Positions 52,849 to 60,286 of a stretch of DNA of 64,000 bases are shown here, in pieces (position 1 is the stretch's first letter; each line of letters begins with the position of its first letter). This stretch comes from Neisseria yangbaofengii (GTDB taxonomy: Bacteria; Pseudomonadota; Gammaproteobacteria; Burkholderiales; Neisseriaceae): positions 186,001 through 250,000 of the forward strand of contig NZ_CP062976.1 in assembly GCF_014898075.1 (NCBI RefSeq), given 5' to 3'. A program made the translations under genes and the position numbers. The notes under the pieces were generated by a model, which saw nothing but the letters and a program-made list of their open reading frames with translations, searched no databases and was not told where the DNA came from.

Positions 52849-55392
52849 ATGAAACTTTTGCCGCAAACCGCTCTTAGTGCAACTGCTGTTGCTGTGGCTG
52901 CTGTATTTTCTTTGCCTGTGCATGCGGAAACGCCGTCATGCAGCTTCCAAGGTGTAGAAGAATGTAGCCTTTCGGAGAAAAATTATACTTTATCCGGCCA
53001 CTATCAAAATGGCGTATTGAGTCGGGAAGAGATGGCGCGTATAGAGCAAGGCAAAAATAATAGAGGATATTCGTTATTTTCCATTAGAGATAATGCTAAT
53101 GTTGTTGCAGAGCCTAACACCAGTTTCACGCTGGATAAATCATTGTCAGGTTATGATGTATTCATGTTGTATAAATCACATTTGGTACCTTCAGATGGTG
53201 TAACAACGCTTACTTTGCCTGCAGGTACGAAAATAACCGTGAATCCAAGCTTCATTGAATCCATTACCGATAAGGAAACTTTGTTTGATGATGAAGATTT
53301 TCATGGCATAACTGCGGTTATGTCGCATGATTCTATCGTTAATAGCCAAGCAGATGTCGTGATCAATAGCATGAAAACGGATGCTTACAATGCCAATCCG
53401 GGATCGACCATGAATCTTGGCGGTAATATTACGTTAAATAATACCTTGAATTTAGGTTTGCAGGCGCACGTTGATTCGGTTATCAATTTCAAAGACGGGA
53501 CACTAACAGCGACTGATAAATCTGATTTTGCTAATGCCATGTATGTTGGCGAAGGTGCGAAAATCAATGTTACCAACAGCCGTATTCGCATGGATAATCC
53601 ATTGTCTGCGATTTCTGTAACAGGAGCAGGCACCATTAATTTGACCGACAGCCAAGCGGAAGCTGCCGGTATGGGTGTGTTACATCGTGATTATAGTTTT
53701 TATAAAGGAGAAACCGATTATACTCATCTAGATATTAATCTTAAAAACTCAACCTTTAGCGGCAAAACCGCGTTGGTTGCTGTAAATGCTAAAGATGACG
53801 GATGGGATCGTGTTTTTGTAGAGGAAGGCACACATTTTTCCGAAGCGTTCAAAATTAATCTGAATGCCGATGAGGGCAGTACGCTTAAAGGTTCGGTAGA
53901 GCTTAATCCGAGCGATAAGATTACTGATGCGGCCAAGCAAACGCAGGTAAATATCCATTTAAATGACAGTACTTGGATTTATGATAAAAACAGCACGCTC
54001 ACTCAATTGACTGCCGAGCAGGGTAAAGTGGTTTCTGATGTTTCAGACGGCCAATTCAATACGCTGACCATCAATGGCAATTTGAGTGGCAATGCACATT
54101 TCACACTGAACACCGACTTGGCCGCGCAAAAAGGCGATAAAGTAGTAGTGAAAGGTCAAACTGACGGTGCACATACTATTACGGTACAGAATAGTAAAAG
54201 TGAGCCGAAAAGCAGCGGCGGCCGTTTGACCTTGGTGGAAACCAACGGCGGTAACGGTACGTTTGCGTTAACCAACAATAATGGTAAAAATTATGTTGAT
54301 GCAGGTGCATTCCGTTACGACTTTAAACAAGAAGGGAACAATTGGGTTTTAGCCAATGCCGGGAAAACCGAACCAGCTAAACCGGTTGAGCCAGCCAAGC
54401 CTGTGCAACCGACAGAGCCGGTGAAACCAGCGGAACCGGTACCACCGATTGCCCCCGTTGCACCAGTCGTGCCGGTGGTAGTGCCGGTTAACCCATCACA
54501 GCCTGAACCGGTACAGCGGGCCCTAAGCAATTACACCAATGCGCCATTAGGCTATATGCAGGCGGCTTCAACTTTGGTTCAACAGCAACATGCCGCTTTA
54601 AATCAACGCCAAAGCCAATATCATCAGCCTCAACAAGGCCGTCTGAACGGTTTGTGGATGCAGGGTGGTTACAGTCGCAGCAAACATGATGCACAAGATG
54701 TCGGCCATCAGGCGCAAAGCGCAGGGTTTACTATGCGCCATCAAGGTTTCCAAATCGGTTATGACCGTCAAGTAGACCAAGGTTATGTCGGTATTCTGGC
54801 AGGTAGCAGCAATGGCACGCTTGATTATAATGGCGATTATACTTCGACCGATTTGAAACAATACAGCGCCGGCCTTTACGGCGGTATTGGTTTTGGTAAT
54901 GGTTGGTTCGCCGACAGCACCTACCGGTACAGCCGTTTTAAAGCTGAAACAGGTGATGAGAATGCACGATTCCACGCTCATAGCCTGAATGTGCAAGGCG
55001 GTAAAATCATTGGTTTGAATAAGGTTTGGTCTTTGGTTCCGCAGGCTGCGTTAACCGTTACCCGTTTGTCCGGTAGTGGCGAAAGCAAGAGCGCGACTCT
55101 GTTGCACAGTAAAGTTGGTGCGGATGTGCAGGCCGGTTATACCTTGGCCGGTGGGGTGCAGCTTAAGCCTTCTATTGGTGTGTATTATTTGGGTGACCAT
55201 AACCATGCTAAGGTTGATTTCAATGGATACCGCTTTGAGGTGCCAAATAATGGCCATCGTGCAGCATTGCGTGCAGGTTTGGATGCGGTGCTTTCTCCGG
55301 CATCGAATTTGAACATCAACTTACAAACCGAATACGGTCAAGATTACCGTCGTGCGATTGCGGCGGAAGTGGGCTATCGTTACCGTTGGTAA
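52849..55392 (+). CDS. Classical (type Va) autotransporter, putative surface adhesin
   Basis: An 847-residue secreted protein. A signal peptide ends near residue 26 (LPVHA). The passenger (about 27-500) is predicted to be a beta-helix, rich in Asn/Asp/Thr and strand-like repeats (INVTNSRIRMDNPLSAISVT, TLTINGNLSGNAHFTLNTDL), of the pertactin-like type. A Pro-rich linker with EPAKPVEPAKPVQPTEPVKP lies around residues 505-556, and a C-terminal beta-barrel (about 580-847) ends EVGYRYRW. No serine-protease motif (GDSGS) is seen. Role in adhesion is inferred from the family. It has its own ribosome-binding site (ctaaaggaacaatc). Confidence 0.9.
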   Translation: MKLLPQTALSATAVAVAAVFSLPVHAETPSCSFQGVEECSLSEKNYTLSGHYQNGVLSREEMARIEQGKNNRGYSLFSIRDNANVVAEPNTSFTLDKSLSGYDVFMLYKSHLVPSDGVTTLTLPAGTKITVNPSFIESITDKETLFDDEDFHGITAVMSHDSIVNSQADVVINSMKTDAYNANPGSTMNLGGNITLNNTLNLGLQAHVDSVINFKDGTLTATDKSDFANAMYVGEGAKINVTNSRIRMDNPLSAISVTGAGTINLTDSQAEAAGMGVLHRDYSFYKGETDYTHLDINLKNSTFSGKTALVAVNAKDDGWDRVFVEEGTHFSEAFKINLNADEGSTLKGSVELNPSDKITDAAKQTQVNIHLNDSTWIYDKNSTLTQLTAEQGKVVSDVSDGQFNTLTINGNLSGNAHFTLNTDLAAQKGDKVVVKGQTDGAHTITVQNSKSEPKSSGGRLTLVETNGGNGTFALTNNNGKNYVDAGAFRYDFKQEGNNWVLANAGKTEPAKPVEPAKPVQPTEPVKPAEPVPPIAPVAPVVPVVVPVNPSQPEPVQRALSNYTNAPLGYMQAASTLVQQQHAALNQRQSQYHQPQQGRLNGLWMQGGYSRSKHDAQDVGHQAQSAGFTMRHQGFQIGYDRQVDQGYVGILAGSSNGTLDYNGDYTSTDLKQYSAGLYGGIGFGNGWFADSTYRYSRFKAETGDENARFHAHSLNVQGGKIIGLNKVWSLVPQAALTVTRLSGSGESKSATLLHSKVGADVQAGYTLAGGVQLKPSIGVYYLGDHNHAKVDFNGYRFEVPNNGHRAALRAGLDAVLSPASNLNINLQTEYGQDYRRAIAAEVGYRYRW

Positions 55393-55528
55393 GTTGTCAA
55401 TCTTGGAAGGGATATTCGGGTGATTGTGTTTTTACCGAAAAATACATTCTCAGACGGCCGGTAACGGTTTTTCTGTTACGATGAATACACGTTGTAAAGA
55501 ATATTTTCATTTAAATAAGGAGAAAACC

Positions 55529-55759
55529 ATGAGCACGACTAACCCAACCAACCAAGGCAGCACTTTCGATGTATCTTCCGCTGCCGAAATGGAAGCGCTG
55601 GAGCGTGAATTGGTGATTGAAGATTCGGTGGACAGCGTAGTGCGTTATGCCGAAGAGCCGTTGTCTGACGAAGAAATCGAAGCACGTAAGTTGGATGAAG
55701 AAGAGATTGTGCCGGATTCCGGTCCAATCGGCGGTTTGGAAACTGAAGTCGACAAGTAG
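55529..55759 (+). CDS. Small acidic protein of unknown function (76 aa)
   Basis: ATG 55529 follows ataaggagaaaacc, a strong ribosome-binding site; longer upstream frames lack one. The 76 residues are very acidic (segments ELVIEDSVDSVV, PLSDEEIEARKLDEEEIVPD) with a polar start MSTTNPTNQGSTFDV. No membrane or signal segment is visible, so it should be cytoplasmic and perhaps intrinsically disordered. I do not recognise a family. It lies between the autotransporter and moxR and is followed by a DUS terminator. Confidence 0.7.
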   Translation: MSTTNPTNQGSTFDVSSAAEMEALERELVIEDSVDSVVRYAEEPLSDEEIEARKLDEEEIVPDSGPIGGLETEVDK

Positions 55760-55772
55760 TCAAATGAATACG

Positions 55773-55807
55773 CAGGCCGTCTGAAACCGTTTCAGACGGC
55801 CTTTTCT
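55773..55807. terminator. DUS inverted-pair terminator
   Basis: caggccgtctgaaac / gtttcagacggcctt stem with a T-rich 3' side after the small acidic protein gene. Confidence 0.85.
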
Positions 55808-55860
55808 TTGAGCTTCGTGTTAGAATGCCGTCTGAATGAATAACCACTGAAGAAATAATA

Positions 55861-56769
55861 ATGAACCAACAGATCCAACACGCATTAGGGCAGCTTAATC
55901 GGCTGATTTTGGGGAAAGAACAGGTTTTGCAGCAATTGATGGCCGCGGTTTTGGCGGGCGGACATGTGCTGCTGGAAGATGTGCCGGGGGTAGGTAAAAC
56001 TACCTTGTCGCAAGGCGCGGCGACGGTATTGGGTTTGCGTTATCAGCGCGTGCAGTTTACCAACGATATGCTGCCCTCGGATTTGCTGGGCGTGAATATT
56101 TTCCGGCCGAACGAAGGCAAATTCGAGTTTCATCCGGGGCCGGTATTTCATGAATTTTTGTTGGCCGACGAAATTAATCGTGCCTCGCCCAAGCTGCAAT
56201 CGGCTTTGTTGGAGGCGATGGAAGAGCGGCAGGTGTCGGTGGACGGCAAAACTTATGCGCTGCCCAAGCCTTTTATCGTGATGGCCACGCAAAACCCGAC
56301 CGAACAGCTCGGCACGTTCCCATTGCCCGAATCGCAGCTCGACCGATTTATGATGCGTTTGAGTATCGGCTATCCGACGGCGGAGGCGGAAAAACAGCTT
56401 TATTTTCAAGGCAGCAGCCGTAATCTGATGGCGAAATTGCAGGCAGTGTGCGATGCACGGACTTTACAGCAATGGCAGCAGCAGGCGGCACAGGTGCAGT
56501 TTTCGCAAGCGGCGGCGGATTATGTGTTCCGCTTGGTGCAGGCCACGCGCCAGTCCGGCCGTTTTGTGATGGGACTCAGCCCGCGTGCCGGTCTGGCGGT
56601 GGTGAACTCGGCCAAAGCATGGGCGTTTATGCAGGGCAGGAATCATGTGTTGCCCGACGACATCAAGGCGGTGTGGGTGGCCGTGGCGAATCACCGCGTC
56701 AAATCGGTGCAGCAGGGTTTGACTTCTTCGCAAATTTTAAGCGACTTGCTCAATCATGTGGCCGTCTGA
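55861..56769 (+). CDS. MoxR-family AAA+ ATPase
   Basis: A 302-residue AAA+ ATPase with chaperone-like roles in maturing or regulating other complexes. Walker A is EDVPGVGKTTLSQ (Gly43-Thr48), Walker B LLADEINRASPKLQSALLEA and sensor-1 region IVMATQNPTEQLGTFPLPES. The C-terminal lid has GLSPRAGLAVVNSAKAW. It overlaps the DUF58 gene by 14 bases. MoxR-DUF58 pairs are widespread; the usual third partner (a transglutaminase/VWA protein) is not next to them here. Confidence 0.93.
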   Translation: MNQQIQHALGQLNRLILGKEQVLQQLMAAVLAGGHVLLEDVPGVGKTTLSQGAATVLGLRYQRVQFTNDMLPSDLLGVNIFRPNEGKFEFHPGPVFHEFLLADEINRASPKLQSALLEAMEERQVSVDGKTYALPKPFIVMATQNPTEQLGTFPLPESQLDRFMMRLSIGYPTAEAEKQLYFQGSSRNLMAKLQAVCDARTLQQWQQQAAQVQFSQAAADYVFRLVQATRQSGRFVMGLSPRAGLAVVNSAKAWAFMQGRNHVLPDDIKAVWVAVANHRVKSVQQGLTSSQILSDLLNHVAV

Positions 56770-57673
56770 ACAACACACGCCGCCGGTGCTGCCCGATGAA
56801 GCAGCGACCTGGCGCAATCTGCGCATCCGCCCGACGCGCTTGGGGTTGGGTTTGGCGGTGACGGTGGCCTTGCTGTGGCTGGTGGGCTTGAATTATCAGG
56901 CGAACTTGGCTTATGCGGCGGCGTTTTGGCTGCTGGGGTTTATCGTCGTCGGCACGATGCAGAATGTAAACCAATTGCGCGGTTTGCGGCTGGTGTGGCT
57001 GATGCCGTCTGAAATTTTTGCCGGTGCGCCGACGGTGTTGACCTTGCAGGTTGAAGGTAAAGTGCGCTACCGTTGGCTGTGGGTGAAAGCGGATAATCAG
57101 GAACGCTGGCAGGAATGGCGCGTTTCAGACGGCCAATCTACGGTTGAATTGCCGCTGGAAGCGCATCTGCGCGGCTATGTGCGCCTGCCCGAGTGGCACA
57201 TTGCCAGCGCTGCGCCTTTTGGGATTTGCACGGTAGAAGCAGTGTGGCAGGAGCAGAGCGACAAAGTGGCGTTTCCAGCGCCGGTAGCGCATGACGTACC
57301 GTCTGCGTTTCATGCCGGCGAAACCCGCGAAGCCCGCGCCGTGTTTGCCCAAAGCAGCGACGATTTATCGCATTTGCAGGCGCATACCGACGGTGCCTCT
57401 TTGCAACACATTGCCTGGAAAGCCTACGCCAAAACCGGCCAACTGCTCGACAAGCATTTTGAAGCGCAAGACCAAGGCAGCGGCAGCCACATCATTTCCT
57501 ACCGCGATTATCCGCAAGGGGCGGGTGTGGACGCATTGGCCGGCTGGCTGTGTTTCCGCGTATTGGAAGCCGAACGCAGCGGCGTGCGTTACGAATTGGA
57601 ATTGCCCAATCAAAATATCGTACCGCAAAAAGGACAGCGCGAGATGAGTTTGACCGCATTGGCGTTGTGGTAA
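56756..57673 (+). CDS. DUF58 domain membrane protein, MoxR partner
   Basis: A 305-residue protein with two N-terminal hydrophobic helices (about 31-66, LGLAVTVALLWLVGL and AAFWLLGFIVVGTM) followed by a soluble region. The DUF58 core appears as EARAVFAQSSDDLSHLQAHT with the motif SLQHIAWKAYAKTGQLLDKH. It overlaps moxR by 14 bases, in a different frame, so the two are co-translated. The DUF58 domain is a VWA-like fold thought to be the target of the MoxR ATPase; cellular role uncertain. Confidence 0.87.
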   Translation: MWPSEQHTPPVLPDEAATWRNLRIRPTRLGLGLAVTVALLWLVGLNYQANLAYAAAFWLLGFIVVGTMQNVNQLRGLRLVWLMPSEIFAGAPTVLTLQVEGKVRYRWLWVKADNQERWQEWRVSDGQSTVELPLEAHLRGYVRLPEWHIASAAPFGICTVEAVWQEQSDKVAFPAPVAHDVPSAFHAGETREARAVFAQSSDDLSHLQAHTDGASLQHIAWKAYAKTGQLLDKHFEAQDQGSGSHIISYRDYPQGAGVDALAGWLCFRVLEAERSGVRYELELPNQNIVPQKGQREMSLTALALW

Positions 57674-57682
57674 ACAGCAAAG

Positions 57683-57724
57683 CAAAGGCCGTCCGAAAAG
57701 TATTCCTACTTTCGGGCGGCCTTT
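57683..57724. terminator. DUS-like terminator between DUF58 and convergent gene
   Basis: aaaggccgtccgaaaag / cttttcgggcggccttt stem with variant uptake sequences in both arms, compensating so that the stem is kept; this argues for conservation as a terminator rather than as an uptake signal. Confidence 0.75.
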
Positions 57725-57734
57725 AAATCAACAA

Positions 57735-58196
57735 TTAAAACACAAATTTATTCAACACCGCCACCAAGCAAAACAGCGCGGAAACCACCATGCCGACTTT
57801 TAAAAACGGCCAAGTACGCGACACGGCTTCATCAGTTATGGCCGCTTCGATGCCGTCTTCCACCGCAATTTCAGGGTAGCGCACGTCGTTGCTGCCGACA
57901 TACCAGCCGCCGTCGTCGCCGACGACTTTGGCCGATGGAAACGCCTGCGCGATTTCAATCATGCGTTCTAGAAAAGCGTCGCTCGGGTTTTTTACGCGCA
58001 ATTCACCGCCGCCGTATTCCATAATGTTTTCTTTGAAATCACAATGGTAGAAAAAATCGAAAATGCCGTGGCGGTCTTTGCGGATTTTGAAGCCGAATTG
58101 TTCGGTTAAGACTTGGCTGACCTTGTCGAAATTCTGCAAATCTGAAAAAGCCGCAGCCACATCGGCCTTATCGCTGATGAATACCAGTTGGTTCAT
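57735..58196 (-). CDS. Hypothetical protein with a C-terminal membrane helix (153 aa)
   Basis: From ATG 58196 (preceded by cgggaacgaaaac, a fair ribosome-binding site) the protein has 153 residues: a soluble part beginning MNQLVFISDKADVAAAFSDL, with the conserved-looking GIFDFFYHCDFKENIMEYGG and VVGDDGGWYVGSNDVRYPE, and one C-terminal hydrophobic helix (PFLKVGMVVSALFCLVAVLN). I do not recognise the family. An in-frame TTG at 58220 would add eight residues and is less likely. Confidence 0.75.
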   Translation of the reverse strand: MNQLVFISDKADVAAAFSDLQNFDKVSQVLTEQFGFKIRKDRHGIFDFFYHCDFKENIMEYGGGELRVKNPSDAFLERMIEIAQAFPSAKVVGDDGGWYVGSNDVRYPEIAVEDGIEAAITDEAVSRTWPFLKVGMVVSALFCLVAVLNKFVF

Positions 58197-58347
58197 GTTT
58201 TCGTTCCCGTAACGATTCAAAATTATTTAATGGCGACATTAAAACACGGTTTATTATACCGGTAAACCGAATATCCGTTATTTGATACCGCTTATCAAAA
58301 TTTAACGCTGATATAATGGCAGCAATTCAATGGAAAGGCCGTCTGAA

Positions 58348-59163
58348 ATGACTTTAGAGCAATGGCTGCGCCAATCTGCGCTGCCGAAAAACGAAGCGCG
58401 TATGTTGCTGCAATACATCACCGGCTATTCGCGCGTGCAGTTGATTACGCAAGGCGATGCTGAAATGCCGTCTGAAACTGCGGCGAAACTGGATGCGGTA
58501 GCACAACGCCGTCTGAACGGCGAGCCGATAGCCTATATTTTGGGTGAACGCGAATTTTACGGACGTATGTTTGCCGTCAACCCGCACGTATTGATTCCGC
58601 GCCCTGAAACCGAGCATTTGGTTGAAGCGGTGATAGAGCGGTTACCGCAAGGCGGCAAGGTGTGGGATATGGGCACCGGCAGCGGCGCGGTTGCCGTTAC
58701 CGTGGCACTTGGGCGGCCGGATGCCGATGTGCGCGCTTCCGACATCAGCAGCGGCGCGTTGCAAACCGCGCAAAGCAATGCGCAGCATTTGGGTGCGGCG
58801 GTAGAGTTTGCAGCAGGCTCGTGGTTTGACGTAGACAGGCCGTCTGAACCGCACAGCTATGATGTGATTGTATCGAATCCGCCATATATCGAAGCGGAGG
58901 ACGAACATTTGCAGCAGGGTGATTTGCGTTTCGAGCCGCCGACTGCCTTGACCGATTTTTCAGACGGCCTAAGCTGCATCCGCGGATTGGCTGCCGGTGC
59001 GCCGCAGTATTTGAAACAAGGCGGCTGGCTGCTGTTGGAACACGGCTATAATCAAGGGCAAGCGGTGCGGGATATTTTGACGGCGAATGGATTTGTTGAA
59101 GTGAGCACCTTACAAGATTTGGCCGGACTCGACCGCATTACTTCAGGCCAATGGCCTGCCTGA
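58348..59163 (+). CDS. prmC: Release factor glutamine methyltransferase PrmC
   Basis: PrmC methylates the Gln of the GGQ motif in release factors RF1/RF2. From ATG 58348 the protein has 271 residues; an ATG at 58330 is in frame but the uptake sequence and ggaaagg (a plausible ribosome-binding site) lie between them. The N-terminal domain is followed by the methyltransferase fold: LIPRPETEHLVE, MGTGSGAVAVTVA and the signature VSNPPYIEAED (NPPY) near residue 181. All catalytic parts are intact. Confidence 0.95.
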   Translation: MTLEQWLRQSALPKNEARMLLQYITGYSRVQLITQGDAEMPSETAAKLDAVAQRRLNGEPIAYILGEREFYGRMFAVNPHVLIPRPETEHLVEAVIERLPQGGKVWDMGTGSGAVAVTVALGRPDADVRASDISSGALQTAQSNAQHLGAAVEFAAGSWFDVDRPSEPHSYDVIVSNPPYIEAEDEHLQQGDLRFEPPTALTDFSDGLSCIRGLAAGAPQYLKQGGWLLLEHGYNQGQAVRDILTANGFVEVSTLQDLAGLDRITSGQWPA

Positions 59164-59193
59164 TTTCAGACGGCATGAAATCAAGGCGTGCGG

Positions 59194-59337
59194 GAGAACC
59201 TTTGCAAAACTTCGGATTTGAGTACAGTTCGAAGTGAGGGAGGCGCAGAAAGCGCAGGCATATCATCTGGATAGGCAAGCTTTCGGGCAGTGCATAACGA
59301 AAAAATGTGCCAAAGATGAAGATTTTGCAAAGGTCTC
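59194..59337. repeat. R1 repeat copy 3 (144 bp)
   Basis: Starts gagaacctttgcaaaac and ends gattttgcaaaggtctc, ends that pair imperfectly over about 17 bases. The interior aligns with copy 1 at 6384-6543 except for that copy's small insert. The R2 element begins only four bases after its end. Confidence 0.72.
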
Positions 59338-59341
59338 AGGG

Positions 59342-59546
59342 TGTAGAAAATAACCGGGTTGCGTACACTTTATTATGCAAAACGGCTTTTGTTTTTTGCC
59401 TGAACGATTGTTTTAGGATTTTCGAGCATGATCAAGAACCATGCGGCTTTGCCGTGTTTTTCGGTATTCTTGGTAACACTCGGAAATCCCGAAATGGATT
59501 TTCAGGTAAAAAAGAAAAAGTGTAAACAACGCCGGGATTTTCTACA
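59342..59546. repeat. R2 MITE-like element, copy 2 (about 205 bp)
   Basis: The left end tgtagaaaataaccgggttg and the reverse complement of the right end (tgtagaaaatcccggcgttg) match at most positions over about 30 bases. The whole element aligns with 35651-35856. No transposase is inside. A frame in common with copy 1 (KTAFVFC, NDCFRIFEH) is open but starts in the R1 repeat, so is doubtful as a gene. Confidence 0.75.
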
Positions 59547-59673
59547 TCTTGAGCCGTCTGAAAATCACGCCAAGTAAATATTTCCGGTGGCACGGTTTAC
59601 CGATGCTTACCTGCTTTTGCCGAATCCATAAGAACGAATCGGCCAAAAATGGGCATAATACGCACACATTCAC

Positions 59674-59719
59674 TATCGTATGTATGATGAAAAAATTATC
59701 GTATGTATGATGAAAAAAA
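59674..59719. repeat. Two tandem 23-base units upstream of the glycine-zipper gene
   Basis: tatcgtatgtatgatgaaaaaat occurs twice without a gap (59674-59696, 59697-59719), differing at the last bases. It lies 25 bases before the start codon, in the likely promoter/leader. Confidence 0.75.
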
Positions 59720-59743
59720 TGACCGAGCAGAAGGAGGCCTGAC

Positions 59744-60085
59744 ATGACTTCATACAAAAAATATTGTGCCACGGCATTGATGTCGGCGGCATTGGTGTTG
59801 CCAAGTACCGCCGTACACGCACGTGGTACATCGAATCAAACCAAAGCCACGATTGTGGGCGCGGCAGCCGGCGCGGCATTGACCGGTGCCTTGGGGGGCA
59901 ACGGCCAAAGCATGCTGCTTGGAGCCGCAGCCGGCGGCTTGGCCGGTAATGCTTATGCCTACCACAACAAAAAAATGGATCAAAAAGAAAACCGCGGTTA
60001 CCGCCATTACAAAGTGTCCGATAAAAAACACAAGAAACACAAAAAATATGCCGAACACCGCCGCCATTACCGCGATTGGGATTGA
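59744..60085 (+). CDS. Glycine-zipper protein with signal peptide and Lys/His-rich tail
   Basis: A 113-residue exported protein: signal peptide to about VHA (residue 26), a glycine-zipper segment (IVGAAAGAALTGALGG, then LLGAAAGGLAGNAY, residues 37-67) of the kind found in outer-membrane or pore-forming small proteins, and a strongly basic tail with DKKHKKHKKYAEHRRHYR. ATG 59744 follows agaaggaggcctgac, a strong ribosome-binding site. Family not further resolved; function unknown. The His/Lys cluster could bind metal or anionic lipid, which is a guess. Confidence 0.78.
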   Translation: MTSYKKYCATALMSAALVLPSTAVHARGTSNQTKATIVGAAAGAALTGALGGNGQSMLLGAAAGGLAGNAYAYHNKKMDQKENRGYRHYKVSDKKHKKHKKYAEHRRHYRDWD

Positions 60086-60134
60086 TGCTCTGGCAACCGA
60101 TACAGTATGGATAAACCGATAATCGATTGCTCAA

Positions 60135-60166
60135 CAAAGGCCGTCTGAAATTTCAGACGGCCTTTG
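60135..60166. terminator. DUS inverted-pair terminator
   Basis: caaaggccgtctgaaa / tttcagacggcctttg with almost no loop follows the glycine-zipper gene. Confidence 0.85.
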
Positions 60167-60286
60167 TATATCTTGGCATTTTGTTGCCGTACATGTTATG
60201 TCGATGTAAATTTATGTTATGATAACGTTTTCTTTTTGATGTCCCATCAAGAAGCTGTTTCTTTACAACAAAAACGGAGAAAAGGC

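Larger units (their letters stand above)
59164..59743. other. Repeat-rich intergenic region between prmC and the glycine-zipper gene
   Basis: These 580 bases contain an R1 repeat (59194-59337), an R2 MITE-like element (59342-59546), single uptake sequences and a 23-base tandem repeat (59674-59719). No gene is supported. Confidence 0.6.

Noticed and set aside
52849-55392. IgA1-protease-like autotransporter
   Set aside because: No serine protease motif and no protease-sized passenger; only the adhesin/pertactin-like type fits.
59307-59525. 72-codon ORF across the R2 repeat (and its counterpart at 35616-35822) as a conserved gene
   Set aside because: The frame is open in both copies, but each start lies in the flanking repeat rather than in R2, no ribosome-binding site is seen, and the repeat ends explain the conservation better. 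Kept only as a note.
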